Positions 52,007 to 61,385 of a DNA stretch of 64,000 nucleotides are shown one piece after another. Each line of letters opens with the position of its first letter. Within the stretch, counting starts at the first letter, position 1. Source of the stretch: Candidatus Aminicenantota bacterium (GTDB taxonomy: Bacteria; Acidobacteriota; Aminicenantia; Aminicenantales; Aminicenantaceae); assembly GCA_020344415.1 (NCBI GenBank), contig CP070825.1, positions 3,758,412-3,822,411 on the forward strand, in the 5' to 3' direction. A program made the position numbers and the translations under genes. The notes under the pieces are model-generated. The model did not search any database and had not been told where the DNA came from. It saw nothing but the letters and a program-made list of their open reading frames with translations.

Positions 52007-52808
52007 CTTCCTTTTCCTGGGAAAGCCGACCAATAGAGTCGGTCGGGCATTTCTCTATCTCAGGAATTTTTTCTCGGTCTATTTTCTTATAGTCGAGGAT
52101 CTCGGCTAAATTGTTTTCTAAAAGGATGGCTTCTGGGCAAGCCCGGACACATATCCCGCAGGCAATACAGGCGTTTTTACAGTATTTTCTGGCCACTGCA
52201 CCGCGGTCTTGGGACCGGCAGAAGACAATGATTTCTTGAGATAAAGGATGGAGTTCAAACAGGGTTCTCGGACAAGCATCCACACATTTCCCGCAGGCGG
52301 TACATTTATCCTCTATCACAACAGGGAGGCCGTCGTTACTCATATATATGGCATCGAAGGGACAGGAGCGGGCACAGTCTCCAAAATGCAAGCAACCGTA
52401 GGAACACTGTTTATTTCCCCCAACCAGGTGCGCTGCATGACAGGTAGAAATTCCCAGGTACGTCCCCCTGTCTTTTGCGGCTTCATGGGTACCCCGGCAA
52501 TGAAGGCGGGCGAGTTTTTTGATTATCTCACCTGCATCGACACCAAGAGCCGCAGCAATTTGATTCGCCACCTCTTCGCCGCCGACAGGGCAGTCGTTAG
52601 CAGACACTTCTCCAGCAACGGCGGCTTCAGCAAAAGCGCGGCATCCTGAGTAGCCACAGGCTCCACAGTTGGCCTGCGGCAGCATTTCTGAAACCTGCTC
52701 TATCTTTGGGTCTTCATAGACCCGAAGCTTTTTATAGGCAAAAGCCAAGCCAAGGGAAAAGAGGAGCCCCAGGGTTCCCATTGTAATGACAGGCACGAGA
52801 ACTTCCAT
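51996..52808 (-). CDS. rnfB: Rnf complex subunit B (ferredoxin-binding iron-sulfur protein)
   Basis: Electron-input subunit of the ion-pumping ferredoxin:NAD oxidoreductase. The 270-residue protein has an N-terminal membrane anchor (about 1-24), the 4Fe-4S domain NCGACGYSGCRAFA, and several ferredoxin-type clusters (CSYGCLHFGDCARSCPFDAIY, CTACGKCVDACPRTLF, CKNACIACGICVRACPEAI). Cluster number suggests three or more 4Fe-4S sites. It directly abuts rnfA (overlap of one base). Confidence 0.96.
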   Translation of the reverse strand: MEVLVPVITMGTLGLLFSLGLAFAYKKLRVYEDPKIEQVSEMLPQANCGACGYSGCRAFAEAAVAGEVSANDCPVGGEEVANQIAAALGVDAGEIIKKLARLHCRGTHEAAKDRGTYLGISTCHAAHLVGGNKQCSYGCLHFGDCARSCPFDAIYMSNDGLPVVIEDKCTACGKCVDACPRTLFELHPLSQEIIVFCRSQDRGAVARKYCKNACIACGICVRACPEAILLENNLAEILDYKKIDREKIPEIEKCPTDSIGRLSQEKEDEG

Positions 52809-53383
52809 TATTTTATCATCCCTATAAAACCATTAAAGGCAAGGGCCATGATCCCGGCGACAATAAGGGCAATTCCAGCTCCTTTCAAGGGTTCTGGAAC
52901 GTCTGCTAGGTCCAGCTGTTCCCTTATTCCTGCCATGAGGACAATGGCTATTGTAAACCCGACGCCTGAGCTAACACCGAAGACCACTGTTTCCACAAAG
53001 CTGTATTCTTGCTTTGCTGCAAGGAGGGCCAATCCCATGATAGCACAATTTGTCGTAATAAGAGGGAGGTAGATACCTAAGGCTTGATAGAGGGGGGGGC
53101 TGATTTTCCGGATAAACATTTCTACAAGCTGGACCAAAGAAGCGATGACGAGAATAAAAGAGACAATCTGGAGGTAGTCAAGATTATAAGGAAGGAGGAT
53201 CAAATGATTGATTACCCATGAGACAACAGCAGTGATGCTCATCACAAAAGTCACAGCCAGGCCCATTGAGAGGGCTGAATCGATTTTCTTGGAAACACCT
53301 AGGAATGGACAAATCCCGAGAAAGTAATAAAGAACATAGTTTTTAATCAGGATGGCTGAGACGAGAATAGCAAAAAGCTCCAC
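52808..53383 (-). CDS. rnfA: Rnf complex subunit A (membrane)
   Basis: A 191-residue integral membrane protein with six predicted spans. Seen: ILIKNYVLYYFLGICPFLGVSKKID, with the conserved short CPFLG, and a repeat-like half. RnfA and RnfE form a symmetric pair in the membrane and may hold an iron-sulfur centre between their Cys residues (family knowledge). It starts one base before the end of rnfB on the opposite side, and rnfE lies 2 bases away. Confidence 0.96.
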   Translation of the reverse strand: MELFAILVSAILIKNYVLYYFLGICPFLGVSKKIDSALSMGLAVTFVMSITAVVSWVINHLILLPYNLDYLQIVSFILVIASLVQLVEMFIRKISPPLYQALGIYLPLITTNCAIMGLALLAAKQEYSFVETVVFGVSSGVGFTIAIVLMAGIREQLDLADVPEPLKGAGIALIVAGIMALAFNGFIGMIK

Positions 53384-53385
53384 AT

Positions 53386-53997
53386 TTAACTCCTTGACTT
53401 TGTTTTGTATTCGATATGAAGAAAGATGGCCAGAAGGATTCCCAGTGTTATGAAGGCACCTGGTGGAAGGACCATTATAGTCCAGGGTGTAAACCAGGCT
53501 CCCATGACTTGGTGACCGAGGAATGTCCCCATTCCCAGGATTTCACGTATAGAACTGAGGAGGAGCAACGCCAGGATAAATCCTGCACTCATACCGAAAG
53601 CATCGATCAGGGAGCGCCCCACCGTATTCTTTGAAGAGAACGCTTCTTGGCGGCCCAGGATGATACAGTTGACAACGATCAAGGGAACATAGGGACCGAG
53701 GGCTTTGGAAATGGGAGGAAAGAATGCTGCCAAAAAGCGGTCGGCTACGGTAACAAAAGTAGCGATGACAACGATGTAGCTCGCGATCCGGACCTGCTTA
53801 GGAATGAGCTTTCGTATGGACGAGACCACGAGAGAACTGAAGATGAGGACGAAGGTTGTGGCCATCGCCATGGCAAAGCCGTATATTACGGCGTTCGTTA
53901 CAGCAAGGGTTGGACACATTCCGAGGAGCTGGCGAAAGACAGGGTTTTCATCCCACAAACCCTTTAAGAACTCTTCGCGAATGCTTTTAGTCGCCAT
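53386..53997 (-). CDS. rnfE: Rnf complex subunit E (membrane)
   Basis: A 203-residue six-span membrane protein: EEFLKGLWDENPVFRQLLGMCPTLAVTNA, with the conserved CPTLA, GPYVPLIVVNCIILGRQEAF and a final STGxxxx-type hydrophobic end. Pair partner of RnfA. It overlaps rnfG by 11 bases. Confidence 0.96.
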   Translation of the reverse strand: MATKSIREEFLKGLWDENPVFRQLLGMCPTLAVTNAVIYGFAMAMATTFVLIFSSLVVSSIRKLIPKQVRIASYIVVIATFVTVADRFLAAFFPPISKALGPYVPLIVVNCIILGRQEAFSSKNTVGRSLIDAFGMSAGFILALLLLSSIREILGMGTFLGHQVMGAWFTPWTIMVLPPGAFITLGILLAIFLHIEYKTKSRS

Positions 53998-54592
53998 CTC
54001 TTACCTTGCTTTTAAGCACTCCTTCTTTTATAAGATGCCTAACTCGCTCCAGAGAGCTGTTGGCTATGTTAAGGACAGCTTCAGAGGAAATTGTAGCGCC
54101 TGTGATTGTATTGATTTCTGAAGGGCCCAAATCCTCAGGTGCGCTTGCCGCAGGTTTGTGAAGACTGAGAGGGATGCGGCTATCCCTATTCTCCCAATAC
54201 TGGAGGAAAAACTTTCTATCAGTGATTTTCGCTCCCAGTCCAGGAGTCTCCTTCTGTTCAAGGATATACAGACCGTTTATTTTTGTTAGGGAGGCATTTG
54301 TTCCTAGCATGAAAGTTATTGTGTCTTGAAAACCCATACCAGAGGCATAGATCGCATAACCCAAGAGATTACCCTCCGCATCTTTTACTCCATAGACAGA
54401 TAGGCCTTTCTCTTCAAACAATTTTTCACTGGCCGTGCTTCCAGGAACAACCTGGATGATTGCCTCTTCTATTTCCTTTGCCTTGTTTAGTGCAATACGC
54501 TCTTCTGTTAAAAGCCCAACACTTGTCAGGAATCCGCCAGAGAGGAGCCCCACGGCAGTGAGAACAGTAACCATTCGGGTGGAAAGGTTCAT
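53987..54592 (-). CDS. rnfG: Rnf complex subunit G (FMN-binding)
   Basis: A 201-residue protein with one N-terminal span and a periplasmic flavin domain. INTITGATISSEAV holds the Thr that receives a covalent FMN in this family (S/T-G-A-T-x-S). It also has VKDAEGNLLGYAIYASGMGFQDTI. Its C-terminus overlaps rnfE, and its start overlaps rnfD by 4 bases (ATGA). Confidence 0.95.
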   Translation of the reverse strand: MNLSTRMVTVLTAVGLLSGGFLTSVGLLTEERIALNKAKEIEEAIIQVVPGSTASEKLFEEKGLSVYGVKDAEGNLLGYAIYASGMGFQDTITFMLGTNASLTKINGLYILEQKETPGLGAKITDRKFFLQYWENRDSRIPLSLHKPAASAPEDLGPSEINTITGATISSEAVLNIANSSLERVRHLIKEGVLKSKVRDGD

Positions 54593-55563
54593 CCTTTGCT
54601 CCTTTCCCCCAGGACACGGGGTCTTGTGTATCGGTTGAGAAGAGGAACAAAAGCATTCATAAAAAGGATGGAATACATCACGCCTTCAGGAAAGCCGCCG
54701 AAGAGGCGAATCAATCCCACAACGGCTCCTATCCCTAGCGCATAGACCCAGGATCCTAGCGGAGAAATCGGAGAAGTGACCATGTCTGTTGCCATGAAGA
54801 ATGCTCCAATCAGAAGGCCTCCAGCAAGAATGTGAAAGAGAGGAGAGGCATATTTTCCCGAATTGACCAGCCAGAAAATCCCGGTTAAGGCTGTAAGAGA
54901 AAGGAAAATACCCAGGGGTATGCGCCAATCGATCACTCGCCGGAAAAGGAGAAAAAGCCCTCCCAGGATGAGAGCAATTGCAGATGTTTCTCCAATACAG
55001 CCTCCGATATTTCCCCAGAAGAGGTCTTGTATCGGAGTAACTGTTCCCTGCGCAATCGCATCTTCGAATTTCAGGTTTCCGAGAGGCGTGGCAAAGGTTG
55101 CCGTGTTTATTGTTATGGTCGCAGGAGGCATCCAAGTTGTCATAGCCACAGGAAACGCAGTCTGCAGAAATGCCCTTCCCACTAAGGCGGGATTGAAAAT
55201 GTTCTGGCCCAAGCCTCCAAAAACCTGTTTTCCAATGGCAATAGCTACCACTGCCCCTATAATTGCCAATTCTAGAGAGAGTGAAGGGGGAAGCGTCATT
55301 GCTAAAAGCAGACCGGTTATTATAGCTGAGCCATCCCACAGAGAATAGAGGGGCTTTTTCCTTAGCCAAAGAAAGAGCGCTTCTGTTGCTAGGCAGGTCA
55401 GCACACAGGAGAGAATTAAGACTACAGCCCTAAGCCGAAAGAAATAGACAGAGGCAAAGATTGCTGGCAGGAGAGCAATTACCACGGCATACATGATTCT
55501 AGGCACAGAGTCTTTATCTTTGAAATGAGGCGAAGATTTAAGGATAAAAGGTTTGTCTGTCAT
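54589..55563 (-). CDS. rnfD: Rnf complex subunit D (membrane flavoprotein)
   Basis: A 324-residue membrane protein with about nine to ten spans. MATDMVTSPISP carries the Thr that binds covalent FMN (TDxVTSP). Also GGLGQNIFNPALVGRAFLQTAFP and GFPEGVMYSILFMNAFVPLL. The order C-D-G-E-A-B is the standard Rnf operon. It starts one base before the end of rnfC, a tight coupling. Confidence 0.96.
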   Translation of the reverse strand: MTDKPFILKSSPHFKDKDSVPRIMYAVVIALLPAIFASVYFFRLRAVVLILSCVLTCLATEALFLWLRKKPLYSLWDGSAIITGLLLAMTLPPSLSLELAIIGAVVAIAIGKQVFGGLGQNIFNPALVGRAFLQTAFPVAMTTWMPPATITINTATFATPLGNLKFEDAIAQGTVTPIQDLFWGNIGGCIGETSAIALILGGLFLLFRRVIDWRIPLGIFLSLTALTGIFWLVNSGKYASPLFHILAGGLLIGAFFMATDMVTSPISPLGSWVYALGIGAVVGLIRLFGGFPEGVMYSILFMNAFVPLLNRYTRPRVLGERSKG

Positions 55564-56882
55564 CAGGCGCTCTTTTTTCTTTTTAGGCTCGCAATTTTAT
55601 TTTTTCCTAGACGCATCCAATGGACAAGAGGTATTCTTGATGGACAAATATACTGACAACAGCCACACTCGACACAATCAAGGATTCCCCATTTCTCGGC
55701 CTCTGCCAAATCATCAAATCTGACATATTTAGCAAGTTGCGTAGGAACAAGACCGTTGGGGCAGTGCTCTACACAACGGCTACAGCGGATGCATGGATAT
55801 TCGACACAAGCGGCGGGAGAAGTCCAGGCCAGTATTCCAGAAGTTCCCTTTATTACGGGGGTATCCAAGGACCATTGGGAGATTCCCATCATAGGCCCTC
55901 CCATGACCAGGATGTCTGCCCTCTCGTCTAACCCTCCACAGAACTCAATAACATTTTGGAATGGAGTTCCGACTCGAACAAGAATATTCTTAGGCTTTTC
56001 AATCCCATTTCCAGAGACAGTGATGGCTCTCTCATAAAGAGGCTTTCCATCATTTACGGCCTCCCAGATAGCTTTTGCCGTTCCTACGTTTTGGACTACA
56101 ATTCCCACGTCGAAAGGAAGCCCCCCTCTGGGGACTTCCCTCTTGAGAAGGGCGTATATTAGGTTCTTTTCAGCCCCTTGGGGATATTTTGTCTTGAGAA
56201 GCGCAACCTCTCCTTGGATGCCCTGGATTTTCTCTTGGATGAGTTCAAAGGCTTTTTTTTTGTTGTCTTCGATACCCACAATAATTCGTTCTGCCCCGGT
56301 GGCAATGCGGGCGAGCTCTGCTCCCTTTAAAATGTCTTCTGGTGATTCCAACATGAGTCGATAATCGGCTGTCAGCATTGGCTCACATTCACATCCATTT
56401 ATGACGATAGTATCAATGGGCTTGTCCTTAGGGGGGGAAAGCTTAACAGCTGTAGGAAAAGCGGCCCCCCCGAGCCCAACTACACCTGCATCCCGAACCC
56501 TCTGGCGGATCTCATCTGGACTTAAAGAAAAAGGATCCTTCACTCCTTCGTTTTCTGGAAAGAGGCGGTCTTCCCCATCATTGGAAATGGTTACTGCAGC
56601 CACAGGATTTCCTCCGGGATGGTTATAATCATCTACTGATAAGACTTTTCCAGAAACACTGGAGTGGACAGATGCGGAGAAAAGCGCTTTGCCTTCCCCG
56701 ACTTTTTGCCCGAGAGTGACTTCATCTCCTTTTTTGACTAAAGGCTGGGCAGCAGCACCAAAATGTTGGAGGAGAGGAATCATGATTTTATCAGAGGCAG
56801 GAAGAGATTCGATAGCACTCTCTGCCGTCCATTCCTTGAACTCTGGCGGGTGGATTCCGCGGGGAAAAGTCCTTATCTTCAT
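55563..56882 (-). CDS. rnfC: Rnf complex subunit C (NADH-binding)
   Basis: The 439-residue soluble subunit. It has a RnfC barrel-sandwich N-terminus (ASVHSSVSGKVLSV), the NADH/FMN region (GLGGAAFPTAVKL, INGCECEPMLTADYRLM) and two C-terminal 4Fe-4S clusters (CIRCSRCVEHCPNGLVP, CVECGCCQYICPSRIPL). First gene of the rnf operon, with a promoter at 56916-56945. The complex drives Na+ or H+ export from reduced ferredoxin oxidation; the ion cannot be told here. Confidence 0.96.
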   Translation of the reverse strand: MKIRTFPRGIHPPEFKEWTAESAIESLPASDKIMIPLLQHFGAAAQPLVKKGDEVTLGQKVGEGKALFSASVHSSVSGKVLSVDDYNHPGGNPVAAVTISNDGEDRLFPENEGVKDPFSLSPDEIRQRVRDAGVVGLGGAAFPTAVKLSPPKDKPIDTIVINGCECEPMLTADYRLMLESPEDILKGAELARIATGAERIIVGIEDNKKKAFELIQEKIQGIQGEVALLKTKYPQGAEKNLIYALLKREVPRGGLPFDVGIVVQNVGTAKAIWEAVNDGKPLYERAITVSGNGIEKPKNILVRVGTPFQNVIEFCGGLDERADILVMGGPMMGISQWSLDTPVIKGTSGILAWTSPAACVEYPCIRCSRCVEHCPNGLVPTQLAKYVRFDDLAEAEKWGILDCVECGCCQYICPSRIPLVHWMRLGKNKIASLKRKKSA

Positions 56883-56915
56883 CTTTCCTTCTTAGCGAAT
56901 AAAAATTGATTCTAA

Positions 56916-56945
56916 AGTTTATTAATTCTTTTATAGAGTTGTCAA
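56916..56945 (-). promoter_or_regulatory. Promoter of the rnf operon
   Basis: On the minus strand TTGACA (56945-56940), an 18-base spacer and TAAACT (56921-56916) stand 34 bases before rnfC. The -35 is perfect, the -10 only fair. Confidence 0.55.
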
Positions 56946-57000
56946 ATAAGGAGGGGTGTTATGATAAGATTATTTTTCTTGATGGGGTTTTAAATAGTGG

Positions 57001-57390
57001 CTTTGTCCCAAAGTGACGGGATTAAATTAGAATCACCATATGGAGCAGGGCAATATTTTCGCTCTAGTTCAGATTTTTCGCGCCATTCCCTCACCAATTT
57101 TTTCAGTGGATAGGTGAAGGGCAGTGGGTGAAAAAACCGTTTGAAGGCTGAGCGGGCATGGTTCCTCGCAGAGGAGAGCGAAGCCAGAAACCGAGCAGCT
57201 TTTGACTCGCTGGGGCAAAAGTTGCGTGTTTTCGGAACCCACCGGCCTGAGCCTCGCTCAAACATACTCGGTGTCCGGCTTCGCCGGATTCCCTTGAAGA
57301 ACGGCTCGGGAAGGCTAACTCTTTAATGCCGCTCCGACATCACCCTGCTCCTTTTATTCCCCTTTGATATCCCGCCACTTTGGGACAAAG
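57001..57390. mobile_element. 390-bp non-coding element with 22-bp inverted ends
   Basis: The first 22 bases (CTTTGTCCCAAAGTGACGGG..) and the last 22 bases are inverted copies matching at 21 of 22 positions. TAAATA occurs just outside both ends, possibly a target duplication. The inside has no supported gene. It contains a GC-rich hairpin (57275-57290), a 32-base word also at 61924-61955 (31 of 32 match, inverted) and a 50-base block related to 50724-50773. It looks like a miniature inverted-repeat element or a relic of an insertion sequence. Confidence 0.7.
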
Positions 57391-57503
57391 TCTAAATAAT
57401 AAGGGATAAAATAAAACCGCCTCCGTGTTTCCTTTAGGTTGATTTTTATGTAATAATATAAAACAGGATTATATTGGCTTTTCCTTTGAAGCTGGAAGCG
57501 AAG

Positions 57504-58628
57504 ATGAACGTATCCCTCAGAGAAGTAAAGACACGAAGAGATTTAGGGACTTTTATTTTTCTCCCCGGGAAAATTCACGCCAATCATGCTAACTGGGTTC
57601 CTCCCATTTATATGGATGAATGGAAATATTTTGATCCAAAAAAGAACAAAGCCTTTTCTTACAGTGATACAACCATGCTTCTTGCATTTCGCGGAGATGA
57701 AACGGTGGGAAGAGTTATAGGTATCATCAACAGGCGCTATAATGAACTCAGGAATGAGAAAACGGCACGATTCGCCAATTTAGAGGCGAGGGAAGATGAA
57801 GAAGTCGTTCGTGCTCTTTTGAGTCATGTCGAAGATTGGGCGAGAAAGAAGGGGATGACAAGAATCGTTGGTCCTTACGGGTTTTCGGATCAGGACCCAG
57901 AGGGTTTTTTAATTGAGGGATTTGAGAATCGGGCAACTATAGCCACTTATTATAACTTTGAATGGATGCCCCTTTTTGTGGAAAAACAGGGCTATGAGAA
58001 AGATGTGGATTATTTTGTTTACAAGATAGAGGTTCCCAAAGAAGTTCCAGAATTCTACAGGAAGATTTATGAGAGGGTCATGAGAAGAAGTAACTTTGAG
58101 GTTATCGAATTCCGGAAGAAAAAAGAACTTAAGGTTTGGATAAAACCGGTCCTCCATCTGATGAATGAATGTTATTCAGCAAGCAATATTTACGGCTATG
58201 CCCCTCTGGATGAAGAGGAGATGGGGGACTTGGCGAAACGTTATTTACCAGTAATCGATCCTCGATTTGTGAAAGCAGTTAGAAGGGGTGACGAATTAGT
58301 GTCTTTTATCGTTGGCATTCCAGATATGACGGAAGGAATCCAGAAAGCCAGGGGGCGTCTACTCCCGTTTGGTTTTCTAAAAATATTGCGGGCAGCAAAG
58401 AAAACAAAACAGTTGGATTTACTCCTTGGTGCCATTAAGGAAAAATATCGAGGACTGGGATTAGATGTCCTAATGGGAGTAAAAATGATTCTCTCCGCCC
58501 ATGAGGCAGGCATGGATATGATTGATACGCACCATGAGATGGAGTCAAACGTGAAAGTCAGAGCAGAAATGGAAAAGATGGGAGGAAATCTTTATAAACG
58601 CTTTCGTGTCTACAAGAAAAAGCTTTAA
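57504..58628 (+). CDS. GNAT-like acyltransferase family protein (374 aa)
   Basis: The protein has an N-terminal region (SLREVKTRRDLGTFIFLPGKIHANHANWVPPIYMDEWKYFDP) and a core that looks like an N-acyltransferase fold, with VGRVIGIINRRYNE, VEDWARKKGMTRIVGPYGFSDQDPEG and a C-terminal LDVLMGVKMILSAHEAGMDMIDTHHEMESNVKVRAEMEKMGG. The last phrase resembles the acceptor part of GNAT-type domains. Substrate unknown. Start ATG 57504 follows GGAAG. A TTG at 57474 gives ten more residues. It is convergent with polA. Confidence 0.7.
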   Translation: MNVSLREVKTRRDLGTFIFLPGKIHANHANWVPPIYMDEWKYFDPKKNKAFSYSDTTMLLAFRGDETVGRVIGIINRRYNELRNEKTARFANLEAREDEEVVRALLSHVEDWARKKGMTRIVGPYGFSDQDPEGFLIEGFENRATIATYYNFEWMPLFVEKQGYEKDVDYFVYKIEVPKEVPEFYRKIYERVMRRSNFEVIEFRKKKELKVWIKPVLHLMNECYSASNIYGYAPLDEEEMGDLAKRYLPVIDPRFVKAVRRGDELVSFIVGIPDMTEGIQKARGRLLPFGFLKILRAAKKTKQLDLLLGAIKEKYRGLGLDVLMGVKMILSAHEAGMDMIDTHHEMESNVKVRAEMEKMGGNLYKRFRVYKKKL

Positions 58629-58643
58629 AATTAATTTTTCTTC

Positions 58644-61319
58644 TTATTTTGCTTCTGCCCAATTCACACCCCACCCCAGACGGACCTTGAGAGGAATTTC
58701 AAGAGAGAAGACGTTTTCCATTTTTTGCTTAACCAAGGATTCCACTTCATCCTTTTCATCATCAGGGACCTCGAAGACTAGCTCATCGTGGACTTGAAGG
58801 ATCATCTTGGTCTTAAGCTTCTGTTTCTTCGTTTCGCGCCATATGTCAATCATAGCTTTTTTCATTAGATCAGCAGCTGAACCCTGGATGGGAGTATTCA
58901 GGGCGATCCGGCGGCCCGCCTGTTGAGTGAGTTTGTCTTTGTGCTTGAGCTCAGGGACTGGCCGCTTCCTCCCAAAAAGTGTTTCTGAGTATCCTGTTTC
59001 TTGGGCATCTTTGACTTTTTTTTCTAAAAATTCCTCGACTTTTGGATGTTTCTCATAGTATAGATTGATAAATTTCTGAGCATCTAAAGTGGGCGTTTCC
59101 AGTTCCTTGGCTAAGGAAAAAGCAGAAGTGCCGTAGATAATACTGAAATTGATAATCTTCGCCTTCCTTCGTTGTTCTTCCTTTGAAAGAGCTGCGCTAT
59201 CTCCAAAGACCCGATTTGCCGTCTCTTCGTGAACATCTCTGTCGTGGAGAAAGGTTTCTATTAAGGCAGGGTCCCTTGATAGATGAGCTAAAATCCTCAA
59301 TTCTATCTGTGAATAGTCGGCAGAGAGAAAGAGGTGTTCCTTTTCGGGTATAAAAGCTTGTCGGAACCGTTGCCCCAATTCTCCCCTTACAGGTATATTC
59401 TGGAGATTTGGGTCGCTTGATGAAAGCCTGCCTGTGGCGGCCACGGTTTGGTTGTAAGAGGTGTGAATTCTCCTTGTTTCGGGGTGGAGAAGGAGAGGGA
59501 GTGCATCGGCATAGGATGACTTAAGCTTGGCCAGCTGTCTGTACTCAAGCGCATATCGTGCTATGGGAAAATCACTGGCTAAGTCTTGAAGGACGTTTAC
59601 ACTCGTGGAGTAGCCTTTGGTTATCTTTGTTTTTCTTGAGGGGGGGAGCTTCATTTTGTCGAAGAGAATGTGGCTGAGCTGCTGGGGAGAATTGATGTTG
59701 AATTCCTCTCCGCTCGCAGCAAAGATTTTTTCTTTGAGGTGGGTGAGATCGTATTCGAGCTCTTGGGATAAAGTTTTTAAGTTGTCGGTGTCGATTTTAA
59801 CTCCCCACATTTCCATATCGGCGAGGACCTCGATTAGAGGGAGCTCTATTTCACGGTAGAGGGAGCTTAATCCCTCTTCTTTAACCTTAGGCCAGAGAAG
59901 GGAATTGAGCTGAAGAGCCAGATCAGCATCTTGACAGGCGTAAGGAGCCACGCGTTGGATGTCGACGGCATTAAGTGTGACCGCCTGTTTTCCTTTGCCA
60001 GCTATTTCCTCATAAGGGATGGCATTGACTTGGAGATAATTTAAGGCCAGCTTGTTTAAATTGTGTTTCCCCCAATTTGGCTCTAGAAGATAGGAAAGGA
60101 TCATGGAATCCAAGTCGATGCCCCGGAGACAGATTCCTTCTTTTTTTAGGACAATGTAATCATATTTGATGTTTTGTCCGTATTTTTTGATTTTTGAAGT
60201 AGAGAGAATTTCATCGAGAAGATGGAAGGCTCTCTTTTTTGAAATTTGTGAGGGCGCCTCTGGATAGTCATGACGCAGGGGAAGATAATATGCTCTATTA
60301 GGTTTTATAGAAAAAGAAAGTCCGACCAAGCGGGCCTGTGTCGGATAAAGGCTGTTGGTTTCGGTATCGATGGAAACAAATTTGGCCTTTTTGATCCGCG
60401 CGATTAATGAGCGGAGCTCTTTTTCCTCAAGAATAGAAATGTATTCTTTTTGTGTTTGTTCAGGCTTCTTCAGGTATTCAGATAACAGAGAGGAAAACTC
60501 CAGTTCTTGGAAGAGCTTAGATAGCTCTTCGTAGTTTGGATCGGATACAGAAAAATCATCTAGGTTGAATTTGATGTCGAGGTCTTTTTTGATCGTTACC
60601 AACTCGTTGCTCAGCTTCAATTGATCTAGGTTCTGTTCAATTTTTTCTCGAAGTCTTGGATTCTCTATCTTAGAAAGATTCCTGAGGAGGTTTTGAAGCG
60701 ATCCAAACTGATTGATGAGCGCCTTGGAAGTTTTTTCTCCGATCCCAGGAACACCAGGAACGTTATCTGTAGGGTCTCCCCAAAGTGCGAGAACGTCGGT
60801 CACTTGGGAGGCTCGAACGCCGAAATATTCCTTCACCTTTTCTTCGTCTATATAGATATCTTTAACAAGATTGAAAACAGCTATTGACTCATCAACGAGT
60901 TGGAAGAGATCTTTGTCATTAGTGACGATGACAGAGTGGATTTTCCTAGCTCGAGCTTGAGTAGCCAGGCTTCCGAGAACATCATCTGCTTCATAATTCT
61001 CAAATTCAAAACAGGGGATGTTAAAAGCGCTGATAATTTTTTTTAGGACGGGGACCTGAACAACCAGATCTTCGGGCATGGGTTTGCGGTGAGCCTTATA
61101 ATCCTTAAAAGCCTTATGGCGTATTGTGGGACCCTTGACATCAAAAACAATCCCAAGGTAGGCAGGCTTCTCCTGGTCCTTGAATTTTTTGAGCATACTG
61201 ACAAATCCGTATATCGCATTGGTAGGAAACCCCTGAGAGGTAGAGAGTCGCTGGATGGCGTAGTAGGAGCGGTAAAGAAGAGAGTTTCCATCGATTAAAA
61301 AAAGTTTTTTTTCACTCAT
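58644..61319 (-). CDS. polA: DNA polymerase I
   Basis: Repair and Okazaki-fragment polymerase, 891 residues. The N-terminal 5'-3' exonuclease (LFLIDGNSLLYRSYYAI, FENYEADDVLGSLA, GDPTDNVPGVPGIGEKTSKALI) is followed by a 3'-5' exonuclease with FVSIDTETNSLYPTQ and ILSYLLEPN (acidic residues kept, so proofreading is likely). The polymerase core has LSADYSQIELRILAHLSRD, RRKAKIINFSIIYG and LQVHDELVFEVP. Start ATG 61319 gives the family's MSEKKLFLIDGN; an earlier ATG at 61346 is possible. Convergent with the gene at 57504. Confidence 0.97.
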   Translation of the reverse strand: MSEKKLFLIDGNSLLYRSYYAIQRLSTSQGFPTNAIYGFVSMLKKFKDQEKPAYLGIVFDVKGPTIRHKAFKDYKAHRKPMPEDLVVQVPVLKKIISAFNIPCFEFENYEADDVLGSLATQARARKIHSVIVTNDKDLFQLVDESIAVFNLVKDIYIDEEKVKEYFGVRASQVTDVLALWGDPTDNVPGVPGIGEKTSKALINQFGSLQNLLRNLSKIENPRLREKIEQNLDQLKLSNELVTIKKDLDIKFNLDDFSVSDPNYEELSKLFQELEFSSLLSEYLKKPEQTQKEYISILEEKELRSLIARIKKAKFVSIDTETNSLYPTQARLVGLSFSIKPNRAYYLPLRHDYPEAPSQISKKRAFHLLDEILSTSKIKKYGQNIKYDYIVLKKEGICLRGIDLDSMILSYLLEPNWGKHNLNKLALNYLQVNAIPYEEIAGKGKQAVTLNAVDIQRVAPYACQDADLALQLNSLLWPKVKEEGLSSLYREIELPLIEVLADMEMWGVKIDTDNLKTLSQELEYDLTHLKEKIFAASGEEFNINSPQQLSHILFDKMKLPPSRKTKITKGYSTSVNVLQDLASDFPIARYALEYRQLAKLKSSYADALPLLLHPETRRIHTSYNQTVAATGRLSSSDPNLQNIPVRGELGQRFRQAFIPEKEHLFLSADYSQIELRILAHLSRDPALIETFLHDRDVHEETANRVFGDSAALSKEEQRRKAKIINFSIIYGTSAFSLAKELETPTLDAQKFINLYYEKHPKVEEFLEKKVKDAQETGYSETLFGRKRPVPELKHKDKLTQQAGRRIALNTPIQGSAADLMKKAMIDIWRETKKQKLKTKMILQVHDELVFEVPDDEKDEVESLVKQKMENVFSLEIPLKVRLGWGVNWAEAK

Positions 61320-61385
61320 TTTTATGAGGATTCGAAGGAAAAGCATCCTCTAAAGTATGCCCGAGAAAAAGTCTTTTATGGGGCG

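Noticed and set aside
56990..57326. Open frames of 91 codons (minus) and 61 codons (plus) inside the 390-bp element
   Set aside because: No ribosome sites, no recognisable protein, and they overlap each other inside repeat DNA.
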